Shown: one piece after another, positions 1 to 6,250 of the stretch | How positions within the stretch are numbered: position 1 is the stretch's first letter | Layout: each line of letters begins with the position of its first letter | Assembly (NCBI GenBank): GCA_026400595.1 | Contig: JAPLOT010000384.1 | Span: 1 to 6,250 of the forward strand | Reading direction: 5' to 3' | DNA: 6,250 nucleotides | Source of the DNA: Alphaproteobacteria bacterium | Lineage (GTDB): Bacteria > Pseudomonadota > Alphaproteobacteria > Rhizobiales > Aestuariivirgaceae | Position numbers and translations under genes: made by a program | The notes under the pieces: generated by a model | The model's input: only the letters and a program-made list of their open reading frames with translations | The model's database searches: none | Told to the model about the DNA's origin: nothing

Positions 1-542
1 AGGATGAGCAGACCACCGATCAGGGCAAGTCCGCCCATGCCGGTCACCGTGAGCGCCATGACGGCCCCCTGCCGGCCTTCCGGCAGGTGTTTCCAGTAAC
101 CGATGAGCAGGAATGAGGTGAGCGAGGTGAGTTCCCAGAAGATCAGCAGCAGCAGGATGTTGTCTGACAGCACGATGCCGACCATCGCGCCTTGGAACAG
201 CAGCAGATAAGTGTAGAACTGGCCCATCGGATCGTCCCGGTGCAGGTAGAAGCGGGCGTAGATGATGATCAGAAGGCCGATGCAGAGGATGAGCGCCGCG
301 AACAGGAAGCCAAGCCCGTCAAGGAAGAAGTTCGCGTTAAGTCCCATGACGGGAAGCCACTCCAGCTTCTCCTCCACGACTCCGCCGGAAAACACCACCG
401 GAGCATGAGTCAGCAGGCCGATCAGAGCCGTCCCTGTCACGACCACCGCCGACCATGTGCAGGCATTGCGCCCCGCGCGAATCAGCAGTGCGGGCAGAAG
501 CGCGCCGAGAAAGGGCAGGAGGGCAATCATGATCAGCGGCAC
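1..542 (-). CDS. mrpA: Monovalent cation/H+ antiporter subunit A (MrpA/PhaA/MnhA type), N-terminal part, truncated by window edge
   Basis: This is the large membrane subunit of a multisubunit Na+(K+)/H+ antiporter, which exports cations in exchange for protons across the inner membrane and is related to complex I subunit NuoL. About 180 residues are visible; the rest lies left of the window (family members exceed 750 residues). From a GTG at 540-542 it begins VPLIMIALLPFLGALLPALL, a typical MrpA first helix. Further hydrophobic helices lie near residues 28-45, 72-96, 108-123, 124-150 and 162 onward. The motif DGLGFLFAALIL and the later FWELTSLTSFLLIGYW are MrpA-like; NuoL has a different version of the second. 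The Glu in WELTSL (about residue 137) fits the conserved proton-pathway glutamate on helix 5. I chose the GTG because GGAG lies 6 bases upstream; the alternative ATG at 528-530 has no well-spaced site. Family assignment is firm; which cation is moved cannot be told. Confidence 0.88.
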   Translation of the reverse strand, partial: MPLIMIALLPFLGALLPALLIRAGRNACTWSAVVVTGTALIGLLTHAPVVFSGGVVEEKLEWLPVMGLNANFFLDGLGFLFAALILCIGLLIIIYARFYLHRDDPMGQFYTYLLLFQGAMVGIVLSDNILLLLIFWELTSLTSFLLIGYWKHLPEGRQGAVMALTVTGMGGLALIGGLLI

Positions 543-860
543 GGCGGGCTCCAAGCCGGAAGAACTTGCAGATGAGGAACACCCGGAACATTGCTGACAA
601 ATGGCCTCGGCAGCAATGAATACCGTCGTCGATGCGATGTCTCCACACCGGATGTGGCAGGTGCCGCGTTTCTAACTGATCTGTAATCTTGGCCGGGACC
701 TTGCCGCGATCGCCGCGCTGGCAGCCGTATTGCGCCTGAGTTGGACCAAGAGGCAGGCTCAACCAGCAGGACCACGTCACCGCGCTGGCGGTTTGGAACC
801 ATGTCCAGACGCCGCATCCTCGTATCGGATGCGGGCGCGAATGCTCTCAAGCTGCAAGAT
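543..860. other. Gene-free gap between the adenylate cyclase and antiporter genes
   Basis: No reading frame in these 318 bases looks like a real protein; the open frames are compositionally forced. The region lies between two minus-strand genes, so it should hold a terminator for the cyclase and a promoter for the antiporter gene. A stem-loop near 812-834 is listed separately. On the minus strand TTGTCA (595-600) is a good -35 match, but the hexamer 17 bases further on (CCTCAT, 572-577) is a poor -10, so I do not call a promoter. No tRNA-like cloverleaf or repeat was seen by eye. Confidence 0.6.
812..834 (-). terminator. Stem-loop downstream of the adenylate cyclase gene, possible terminator
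   Basis: A perfect 8-base inverted repeat, CCGCATCC and GGATGCGG, flanks a 7-base loop. It starts 26 bases beyond the cyclase stop codon in the direction of transcription, a natural place for a terminator or a 3'-end stabilising hairpin. No T-run follows it on the minus strand, so it is not a classic intrinsic terminator. It could also be a chance dyad in GC-rich DNA. Confidence 0.4.
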
Positions 861-2585
861 CTATTTTTCGGCAAGCCGCCAGACTCCGTTCCACCCTGCG
901 GGTGGCGACTCTTGCCGGAACCGGGCGGTGCGCGCGGCGAATGCCCGGGACGGCCCATCCTTGGGGTTGAGGTCCAGGCATAACTGGAACTGCCGCCCGG
1001 CCAGAGCCCAGTCCTGCGCCCGGTAGGCCTCGAGGCCACGGGCGAAGGCGTCGTGGAGTTCCGCATCGCGCTGGTCGAGCGCATCCTTGGTCCCCAGGAC
1101 CTCATAGATTCGCACCGGTTCCGTCTTTCCCGCCACCGTGATGAGATCGAGCTCGCGGAAGGCGATCTCGTTCTTCGCCAGAGCGACGGTCTCGGCCGTC
1201 ACGATGATCTTCGTACCGTAGATCTTGTTTGCGCCTTCGAGGCGGGAGGCAAGATTGACCGTGTCGCCCATGACGGTGAAGGTCTTGGAGGTTGCCGAGC
1301 CCATCGTGCCGACAATCGCCTCGCCTGTCGCAAGGCCCATGCGCACCGACAGGACGGGCGCACCGCGGCGAAGCCCGAGGATGTTGGGCAACTCCTTGTT
1401 CAGCTGTTCGACAGCGTCCTGCTGCGCGAGCGCGGCGCGGCAGGCGGCGGCGGCATGGCTGTCGCCCTCCGAGAAGGGTGGCGACCAGAAGGCCATCACG
1501 CCATCGCCCATGTACTTGTCGACAATGCCGTTGCTGGCGCGGATCGGCGCGGTGACAGCGGAGAAATAGTTGTTCAGGAGATTGACGATGGCACCAGGCG
1601 CCAGCTCCTCGCTGATCGACGTGAAGCCGGCAATATCCGAGAAGAACACCGTCACAATTCGGCGCTCGACACGCTCCGCGTTTGCCGCGTCATCCGAGAT
1701 CATGCTGGCGACGATGCGTGGGTCGACGAATTTCCCGAAAGTCTCACGGATCCGCTCCTTGAGGCGCAGCTGCTCGACCATGTGATTGAACGCCATCGTG
1801 AGATCTCCGATCTCGTCACGCGACGTGACGGCAAGTGGCCGGTCGAGCTGTCCCGATTCCAGCGCCCGCGTGCCGTCCAGAAGCCGATGAACCGGGCGCG
1901 TCACGCCGCTGCTGACCAGATAAGCAAAGATGAGGCCGAGCGTCGTGGCAAGAACGGTGAGCACCGTGGCGATCAACATGGCCCGCTCGGCCTCTCTTCC
2001 GGTTTCGGCAACGGCATCCTCGAGGAGCTGCCGCATGGACCTGCGGTTTTCGTCCAGCCGCTCGTTCAGGTCATCGCGCAGGTCGTCGATGCGCTTCAGG
2101 CTCTCGTCGATGCGGCCGGGGTCACCGCTCTCGAGAACCGGCCAGAGACGCTCGATCTCCGCGTTCAAGTAGCGGCGCGTCTCGTTCAGCGTGGAATCAA
2201 TGCTGGCTTCCAGCCGTGTCAGGGCGACAGGATCGCCGACGCCTTCTGCAATCATGAGGTCGATCAGCGCCTGCCCATCCTTCGCCTCCTTCTCCATCGC
2301 AATTCCGGTTTCGTCGAAGAGCGTGCGGAGTTCTGCGAAGCGGCCGCTGCCCGCGGGCGAACGAAGCCGGTCGATGATCATGCGGCGCAGCGTGAGGGCG
2401 CGTTCCAGCGAACGGATGTCGGTGCGCGCGAGACTTGCATAGGCCGGGACATAAGCGTTCTTCAGGTCCTGAAGCCGGTCCACGACCTTCATGGTCAGAG
2501 ACGTCGAGAGGACGGCAGCAAGAGCCATTGTGATGATCAGCCCGACGGCAATGGCCATGATCTTCTGCCGGATCGTCAGGCGCAT
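861..2585 (-). CDS. Membrane-bound class III adenylate cyclase with HAMP domain
   Basis: The 574-residue protein converts ATP to cyclic AMP on the cytoplasmic face of the inner membrane. Order: membrane helix at about 10-30; periplasmic, mostly helical and charged region at about 31-200, resembling a four-helix-bundle sensor; membrane helix at about 202-224; HAMP linker 225-277 (includes SRDEIGDLTMAFNHMVEQL); catalytic domain about 305-495. The metal-binding aspartates are D317 (FFSDIAGFTS) and D361 (DKYMGDGVMAFW). K357 and D441 (VMGDTVNLASRLEG) are the pair expected for ATP rather than GTP, and N444 and R448 are the transition-state residues, so the enzyme should be active. Residues about 510-555 form one TPR-like helical hairpin. 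The start MRLTIRQKIM has only a weak GGA site 7 bases upstream, but the preceding frame lies over the dehydrogenase gene and is not protein-like. The gene starts 56 bases after the dehydrogenase stop, so read-through from it is possible. It ends with TAG. The sensed signal is unknown. Confidence 0.93.
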   Translation of the reverse strand: MRLTIRQKIMAIAVGLIITMALAAVLSTSLTMKVVDRLQDLKNAYVPAYASLARTDIRSLERALTLRRMIIDRLRSPAGSGRFAELRTLFDETGIAMEKEAKDGQALIDLMIAEGVGDPVALTRLEASIDSTLNETRRYLNAEIERLWPVLESGDPGRIDESLKRIDDLRDDLNERLDENRRSMRQLLEDAVAETGREAERAMLIATVLTVLATTLGLIFAYLVSSGVTRPVHRLLDGTRALESGQLDRPLAVTSRDEIGDLTMAFNHMVEQLRLKERIRETFGKFVDPRIVASMISDDAANAERVERRIVTVFFSDIAGFTSISEELAPGAIVNLLNNYFSAVTAPIRASNGIVDKYMGDGVMAFWSPPFSEGDSHAAAACRAALAQQDAVEQLNKELPNILGLRRGAPVLSVRMGLATGEAIVGTMGSATSKTFTVMGDTVNLASRLEGANKIYGTKIIVTAETVALAKNEIAFRELDLITVAGKTEPVRIYEVLGTKDALDQRDAELHDAFARGLEAYRAQDWALAGRQFQLCLDLNPKDGPSRAFAARTARFRQESPPAGWNGVWRLAEK

Positions 2586-2641
2586 CGCCGTCCAATCCAG
2601 TCCAGGTGGCTTGGCTGCCCTATGGATTGCCGCATGCTGCG

Positions 2642-3664
2642 TCAGATCTCCAGCAGCGCCTTGATGGTTCCGGCCTCCGGCCTGATCCATGCGGGCATGC
2701 ATTGGGCCACCTCGAACAATGGAGCACGATGCGTGTTCATGGCCTTGGTCGGAATCCTGCCATCCCGCATGGCCTGCATCACGGTGGCAAAATCTATCAG
2801 GGCGGCGTTGCGGCTGGAGAGCAGCGTCGTCTCGCGCTTGTGAAATTCGGGATCGCTGAAGCTGATGTTGCCCTGAACGATGGAGACGAGCACATAGGTG
2901 CCGCCATGGGCGACGAAGCCGAAACCGCGTTCCATGGCCTTTGGGTTTCCTGTCGCATCGAAGACGTAGTGGAAGAACTCGCCGGCGGAGGCGATGCGCA
3001 AAGCATCTTCGTCGCCATCGCCCAGCGTCACCGCATGAGCGACCTTCAGGACATCGGTGCAAAAGGCGAGGCGCTCCGGCCGGCCGTCGAGCACGGTCAC
3101 CTCGGCGCCCGCCAGCTGCGCGAAGATCGCCACCCCCACGCCGATGGGGCCGGTTCCGACCACCAGCACACGCTGTCCGGGCGCGATGCCGGCCCGCGCC
3201 ACGGCATGGGCGCCGATGGCGAGGAACTCCACCATGGCCGCCTCGTCGAGGCTGATGCCCTCGGCCTTGAACAGGTCCGAGGCAGGCAGGGCCAGGTACT
3301 CGCACATGCCACCGTCGATGTGGACGCCCAGCACCTTCAGCGAGGTGCAGCAATTGGTCCGCCCGGCGCGGCAGGCCACGCAATGGCCGCAGTGGAGATA
3401 GGGCACGACGTAGACGGCATCGCCCGGCTTCAGGCCTGACTCCGTCGGTGCAGTCACCACCTCGGCCGAGAGCTCGTGGCCCATGACCCGCGGGTAGACG
3501 AAATAGGGCTGGTTGCCCTGATAGATGTGCATGTCCGTGCCGCAGACGCCGACGCGGCGTATACGTACAAGCGCTTCGCCCGGGCCGGCAACGGGCAAGG
3601 GCCGCTCGACGATCTCCAGCTGCCGGGGTTCGCGACAGAGGATGGCTTTCATGGTCTCCGGCAT
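2642..3664 (-). CDS. Zinc-dependent NAD-type medium-chain dehydrogenase, RspB / L-gulonate 5-dehydrogenase-like
   Basis: The 340-residue cytoplasmic protein belongs to the zinc medium-chain dehydrogenases. Catalytic zinc ligands are C41 (GVCGTD), H63 and E64 (MGHE), with E146 as the probable further ligand. The structural zinc is held by C92, C95, C98 and C106. The Rossmann fold has GTGPIG at 170-175 with D193 (TVLDGRPERL) ending the second strand, which indicates NAD+ over NADP+. The overall sequence resembles RspB and L-gulonate/L-galactonate 5-dehydrogenases, which oxidise a C5 hydroxyl of a sugar acid. Placed back to back with uxuB-uxuA, it may oxidise L-gulonate to D-fructuronate, the UxuB substrate; this is inference, and a polyol or another aldonate is possible. 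ATG 3664 has GGAG 11 bases upstream. A second ATG at 3650-3652 (MKAILC) also matches the usual family start, but its GGAG is only 3 bases away, so the true start may be either. Confidence 0.88.
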   Translation of the reverse strand: MPETMKAILCREPRQLEIVERPLPVAGPGEALVRIRRVGVCGTDMHIYQGNQPYFVYPRVMGHELSAEVVTAPTESGLKPGDAVYVVPYLHCGHCVACRAGRTNCCTSLKVLGVHIDGGMCEYLALPASDLFKAEGISLDEAAMVEFLAIGAHAVARAGIAPGQRVLVVGTGPIGVGVAIFAQLAGAEVTVLDGRPERLAFCTDVLKVAHAVTLGDGDEDALRIASAGEFFHYVFDATGNPKAMERGFGFVAHGGTYVLVSIVQGNISFSDPEFHKRETTLLSSRNAALIDFATVMQAMRDGRIPTKAMNTHRAPLFEVAQCMPAWIRPEAGTIKALLEI

Positions 3665-3766
3665 TCCGGTCGGATCTCCGCGCTTGCGGCTTGTGAGGCG
3701 GGCCCCTGTATACTAGCAAGACAGCGTCGGTTACAAATCCTGCAAGGGAAGAACGGGAAAACGACG
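3665..3766. promoter_or_regulatory. Divergent promoter region between the zinc dehydrogenase gene and uxuBA, with a GTATAC core
   Basis: These 102 bases must hold the promoters of both transcripts. Plus strand: TATACT at 3709-3714 is a good -10, with a weak -35 TTGCGG at 3684-3689 (19-base spacer), giving a leader of about 45 bases before uxuB. Minus strand: TTGTAA (3731-3736) and TATACA (3707-3712) are 18 bases apart, giving a leader of about 35 bases. Both -10 elements share the palindrome GTATAC (3708-3713). GntR/FCD-family regulators of hexuronate genes, such as UxuR, recognise sites centred on a similar GTATAC core, so one repressor could control both sides. The dyad does not extend well beyond the core, so the operator is tentative. 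No regulator gene lies in the window. Confidence 0.45.
3755..3758 (+). promoter_or_regulatory. Ribosome binding site for uxuB
   Basis: GGGA sits 8 bases before the ATG at 3767. It supports this start over the longer open frame that reaches back over the divergent dehydrogenase gene. The match is only moderate; an AAGGGAAG stretch a few bases further upstream may help. Confidence 0.45.
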
Positions 3767-5221
3767 ATGCCACGCCTGTCGCGCGCGACCTGCAAGACGC
3801 ACGGCTACGATCCGGATCGACTCGAGACTGGTATCGTCCATCTCGGCATCGGCGCTTTCCATCGCGCCCACATGGCCGACTACACCGACGAGGTGCTGCG
3901 CAAGGGCGATCGGCGCTGGGGCATTCTCGGCGCCAGTCTCCGCTCGCCCGAGACGCGCGAGGCGCTGCGGCCGCAGGAATATCTCTACACGCTCGCCGAA
4001 AGCGACGAGGCCGGCGAGTGCTGCCGCGTCATCGCGGCGGTCAAGGACATCCTCGTGGCCCCGGAAGATCCGCGCGCCCTCGTCGCCGCAATGGCGCAGC
4101 CCTCGGTCAAGATCGTGTCGCTGACGGTGACGGAGAAGGGCTATTGCCACGATCCGGCCACCGGCGAACTGAACGAGTCCCATCCGGACATCGTGCATGA
4201 CCTCTCGGACATTGCAGCGCCCGTCTCGGCGCCGGGCTTTCTTGTCGCCGCACTGCGGGAACGATGGCGGCAGGGTCTGCCGCCTTTCACCGTGCTGTGC
4301 TGCGACAACCTTCCCTCGAATGGCCAGACCGTGCGCAAGGTGGTGGCCCGGCTTGCCGCGCTGGTCGATCCGGCATTCGGTACGCATGTCGCGGAGCAGG
4401 TCGCCTTTCCCTCGACCATGGTGGACCGCATCGTCCCGGCCACCACCGATGCCGACCGCGCACGCATTGCAAAGGCAACGGGGCTGGACGACGCCTGGCC
4501 GGTGGTCACCGAAGTCTACAACAACTGGGTGGTCGAGGACCGCTTTCCGCAGGGGCGCCCCGACTGGTCCGCCACCTTCGTGACCGACATCGTGCCCTTC
4601 GAGCTGATGAAGCTCAGGCTGCTCAACGGGGCGCATTCCGCGATGAGCTATCTCGGCTATCTCGCCGGGCGCGAGACCATTGCCGACTGCATGGCCGATG
4701 CCGACCTCGCCCATTTCGTGGGGCATCTGATGGACAGTGAAGTGACATCGACCCTTTCCGTGCCGCCCGGCGCGGACATCGTCGCCTACAAGGCGGCACT
4801 GCTGCGGCGCTTCCGCAATCCAGGCCTGCGCCACAGGACCTGGCAGATCGCAATGGACGGATCGCAGAAGCTGCCGCAACGCCTGCTGGGCACCATTCGC
4901 GACCGGATTGCCGCCGGCCAGTCCATCGACGGCCTGGCCTTGGGGGTCGCGGCCTGGATGCGCTACGTGACAGGGACTGACGAGCAGGGCGCAGCCATCG
5001 ACGTGCGCGATCCCCTGCGCGACGATCTGCGGGCGAGAGCCGATGCCGCAGGCCGCGATGCACCGCGGCTTGCCGCCAGCCTGCTCGCCGTCGAGCAGGT
5101 CTTCGGCCGCGACCTGCCGGCCAATCCGCTCTTCACCATGGCGATGACGGCCGCGCTGGACAGTCTCATTCGCAAGGGCAGCCGCGCCACCTACCAGGAT
5201 TTCCGGAGGACACATCCATGA
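3767..5221 (+). CDS. uxuB: D-fructuronate reductase (D-mannonate oxidoreductase), mannitol dehydrogenase family
   Basis: The 484-residue cytoplasmic enzyme interconverts D-fructuronate and D-mannonate with NADH, the second step of D-glucuronate breakdown. Length is close to that of E. coli UxuB (about 486). The N-terminal nucleotide-binding motif GIVHLGIGAFHRAH is at 22-35. Family signatures follow: TVTEKGY (120-126), CDNLPSNG (179-186), MVDRIVP (218-224) and KLRLLNGAHSA (282-292). In the last, K282, N287 and H290 have the spacing of the catalytic Lys-Asn-His of Pseudomonas mannitol dehydrogenase. The C-terminal substrate domain includes DGSQKLPQR (364-372). Sequence alone does not fully separate mannitol dehydrogenase from fructuronate reductase; the overlapping uxuA decides for UxuB. 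The start MPRLSRA is where family similarity begins, and the open frame upstream belongs to the antisense of the dehydrogenase gene. The TGA stop overlaps the uxuA ATG, so translation is probably coupled. Confidence 0.92.
   Translation: MPRLSRATCKTHGYDPDRLETGIVHLGIGAFHRAHMADYTDEVLRKGDRRWGILGASLRSPETREALRPQEYLYTLAESDEAGECCRVIAAVKDILVAPEDPRALVAAMAQPSVKIVSLTVTEKGYCHDPATGELNESHPDIVHDLSDIAAPVSAPGFLVAALRERWRQGLPPFTVLCCDNLPSNGQTVRKVVARLAALVDPAFGTHVAEQVAFPSTMVDRIVPATTDADRARIAKATGLDDAWPVVTEVYNNWVVEDRFPQGRPDWSATFVTDIVPFELMKLRLLNGAHSAMSYLGYLAGRETIADCMADADLAHFVGHLMDSEVTSTLSVPPGADIVAYKAALLRRFRNPGLRHRTWQIAMDGSQKLPQRLLGTIRDRIAAGQSIDGLALGVAAWMRYVTGTDEQGAAIDVRDPLRDDLRARADAAGRDAPRLAASLLAVEQVFGRDLPANPLFTMAMTAALDSLIRKGSRATYQDFRRTHP
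5205..5210 (+). promoter_or_regulatory. Strong ribosome binding site for uxuA inside the end of uxuB
   Basis: GGAGGA lies 7 bases before the uxuA ATG at 5218. It is the best Shine-Dalgarno match seen in the window and sits inside the last codons of uxuB. With the ATGA stop/start overlap (5218-5221) it fixes the uxuA start and indicates coupled translation from one messenger. Confidence 0.8.
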
Positions 5222-6250
5222 AGCAGACCTGGCGCTGGTTCGGCCCCGACGATCCCGTGACGCTGGACCATGTGCGCCAGGCCGGCGCGGTCGGCATCGT
5301 CTCGGCGCTGCATCACATGAATCGCGGCCAGGCCTGGACCGACGACGAGATGCAGAAACGCAAGGTACTGATCGAGAAGGCCGGGCTCAGCTGGAATGTG
5401 GTCGAGAGCATTGCCGTGCCCGAGGCGATCAAGACCCGCAGCGGCGACTTCCGCCAGAAGATCGACAACCACAAGGAGTCGCTGCGCGTCGTGGCGCGCG
5501 CCGGTGTGAAGATCTGCTGCTACAACTTCATGGCCATCACCGACTGGACGCGCACCGACCTCGACTGGCCGCTGGCAAACGGCGGGACGGCGCTGCGCTT
5601 CGACATGATCGACTTCTGCGCCTATGACGTGCTGGTGCTGAAGCGCCGCAATGCCGAGGCCGATCATCCGCCGGAACGGATCGCCGCGGCGAAGCAGCGC
5701 TTGGCGTCCTGGCCGCAGAGCCGGGCCGCGCAGATCGAGCGCAACCTGATCGACTGGGTTCCGGCGCGCGAGGCGGTCTATGACCGCAAGAGTTTCCTGC
5801 GCCAGCTCGACGAGTACCGCGACATTTCGCTGGAGGGCCTGCGTGAACATCTCTTCCTCTTCGTGCGCGAGATCGCGGAGACCGCCGAAGAGGTGGGCAT
5901 CAGGCTGGCGATCCATCCCGACGATCCGCCCTTTCCGCTCTTCGGCCTGCCGCGCGTCAATTCGACTGCGGAGGACACGGAGAAACTCTTCGCCGCCGTG
6001 CCCAGCCCGGCCAACGGCATCACGCTTTGTACCGGTTCCTATGGCGCCAATCCCAAGAACGACCTGGTCGCCATGGCGCGGCGCTTCGGTCCACGCGTGC
6101 ACTTTGCGCATCTGCGCAATACCACGCGCGAGCCCGATGGCTCCTTCTACTAGGCCGAGCATCTCGACGGCGACACCGACATGATCGGCGTTGTGGCGGC
6201 CCTGCGCCAGATCGAGACGGAAGAGGGACGGGAAATCCCAATGCGGCCCG
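5218..6250 (+). pseudogene. uxuA: D-mannonate dehydratase UxuA, interrupted by an in-frame TAG at codon 312; runs off the window
   Basis: UxuA removes water from D-mannonate to give 2-keto-3-deoxy-D-gluconate, the step after UxuB; it is an Mn2+-dependent TIM-barrel enzyme of about 390-400 residues. The start MKQTWRWFGPDDPVTLDHVR is typical. Metal ligands of the family are visible: H233 (AIHPDDPP), C271 (LCTGSYGANPKND) and H298 (VHFAHLRN). The frame then meets TAG at 6151-6153 directly after GSFY. Without any frame change, the next 32 codons still read as UxuA: AEHLDGDTDM, then IPMRP at the window edge, where the family continues with the Asp-His of the active site. Homologues, as I recall them, have Glu where the TAG stands, so one base change (GAG to TAG) explains it. 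The 311-residue product would lack the last metal ligand and catalytic His and should be inactive. A sequencing error is equally compatible; suppression or read-through is possible but less likely. Confidence 0.82.
6151..6153 (+). other. Premature in-frame amber codon within uxuA
   Basis: TAG follows the codons for Gly-Ser-Phe-Tyr and precedes Ala-Glu-His-Leu-Asp-Gly-Asp in the same frame, inside a conserved block of the family. There is no insertion or deletion around it, so this is a point substitution, not a frameshift. The adenylate cyclase gene in the same window uses TAG as a normal terminator, which argues against genome-wide reassignment of TAG. No restart codon with a good ribosome binding site follows. 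Confidence 0.85.

Noticed and set aside
192..575. 127-codon plus-strand frame, antisense to the antiporter gene
   Set aside because: Its translation is a Gln/Asp/Arg-rich shadow of the membrane-protein gene on the minus strand and has no ribosome binding site.
2593..2629. CAATCC/GGATTG inverted repeat between the dehydrogenase and cyclase genes, considered as a terminator
   Set aside because: The stem is only 6 bases with a 25-base loop and no T-run, and inner pairing on the transcribed strand has mismatches. It is too weak to call.
1053..2843. 596-codon open frame on the plus strand, antisense to the adenylate cyclase
   Set aside because: Its translation has no recognisable fold or motif and is rich in Arg, His and Asp as expected for a shadow of a GC-rich gene. 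The opposite strand has a complete cyclase with all catalytic residues.
3476..3766. Extended N-terminus for UxuB using the upstream ATG at 3476
   Set aside because: It would overlap the divergent dehydrogenase gene and contains no family sequence. The start at 3767 matches the usual UxuB N-terminus and has a ribosome binding site.
2586..3773. N-terminal extension of the cyclase frame by 396 codons, which would suggest a fusion protein
   Set aside because: The extension lies over the zinc dehydrogenase gene in another frame of the same strand and reads as Arg/Pro/His-rich noise. The cyclase's natural first membrane helix starts at MRLTIRQKIM.
3731..5215. 494-codon open frame on the minus strand, antisense to uxuB
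   Set aside because: It is a shadow frame of a strongly conserved gene, with no family resemblance and low-complexity His/Gly/Arg composition. It also runs through the divergent promoter region.
6151..6153. Programmed amber recoding (pyrrolysine or suppressor read-through) in uxuA
   Set aside because: TAG ends the cyclase gene normally in the same window, no special downstream structure was seen, and the family is expected to have an ordinary Glu here. A point mutation or sequencing error is simpler.

Overview
The window looks like chromosomal DNA from a GC-rich alphaproteobacterium, probably of the Rhizobiales/Hyphomicrobiales. This rests on codon use (third positions mostly G/C), on the style of the proteins (MrpA/PhaA-type antiporter subunit, HAMP adenylate cyclase ending in a single TPR-like stretch, UxuAB), and on short Shine-Dalgarno sites. 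The taxon is inferred; there is no rRNA or other marker gene. I see no tRNA, CRISPR array, insertion sequence or phage gene.

Layout. Positions 1-542 (minus strand) hold the N-terminal part of a multisubunit Na+/H+ antiporter subunit A gene, which runs off the left edge. Positions 543-860 are a gene-free gap containing a hairpin just behind the cyclase gene. Positions 861-2585 (minus) encode a membrane-bound class III adenylate cyclase with two membrane segments, a periplasmic helical sensor region, a HAMP domain and a catalytic domain with every key residue present. Positions 2642-3664 (minus) encode a zinc-dependent, NAD-type medium-chain dehydrogenase. A 102-base divergent promoter region follows. 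On the plus strand come uxuB (3767-5221, D-fructuronate reductase of the mannitol dehydrogenase family) and uxuA (from 5218, D-mannonate dehydratase), joined by an ATGA overlap and a strong ribosome binding site.

How the genes may work together. UxuB and UxuA carry out consecutive steps, D-fructuronate to D-mannonate to 2-keto-3-deoxy-D-gluconate, the lower part of D-glucuronate breakdown. The divergent zinc dehydrogenase resembles the RspB/L-gulonate 5-dehydrogenase type, which could feed L-gulonate (or a related aldonate) into D-fructuronate. The trio therefore reads as a sugar-acid utilisation locus under shared control. The cyclase and antiporter are probably unrelated neighbours.

The most notable observation is an in-frame TAG at codon 312 of uxuA (6151-6153). 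The same frame continues to the window end with clearly conserved UxuA C-terminal sequence, and the stop lies before the expected Asp-His active-site motif. uxuA is thus a nonsense-mutated gene, a sequencing error, or (least likely) a read-through case. I see no clear evidence of a new biological system.
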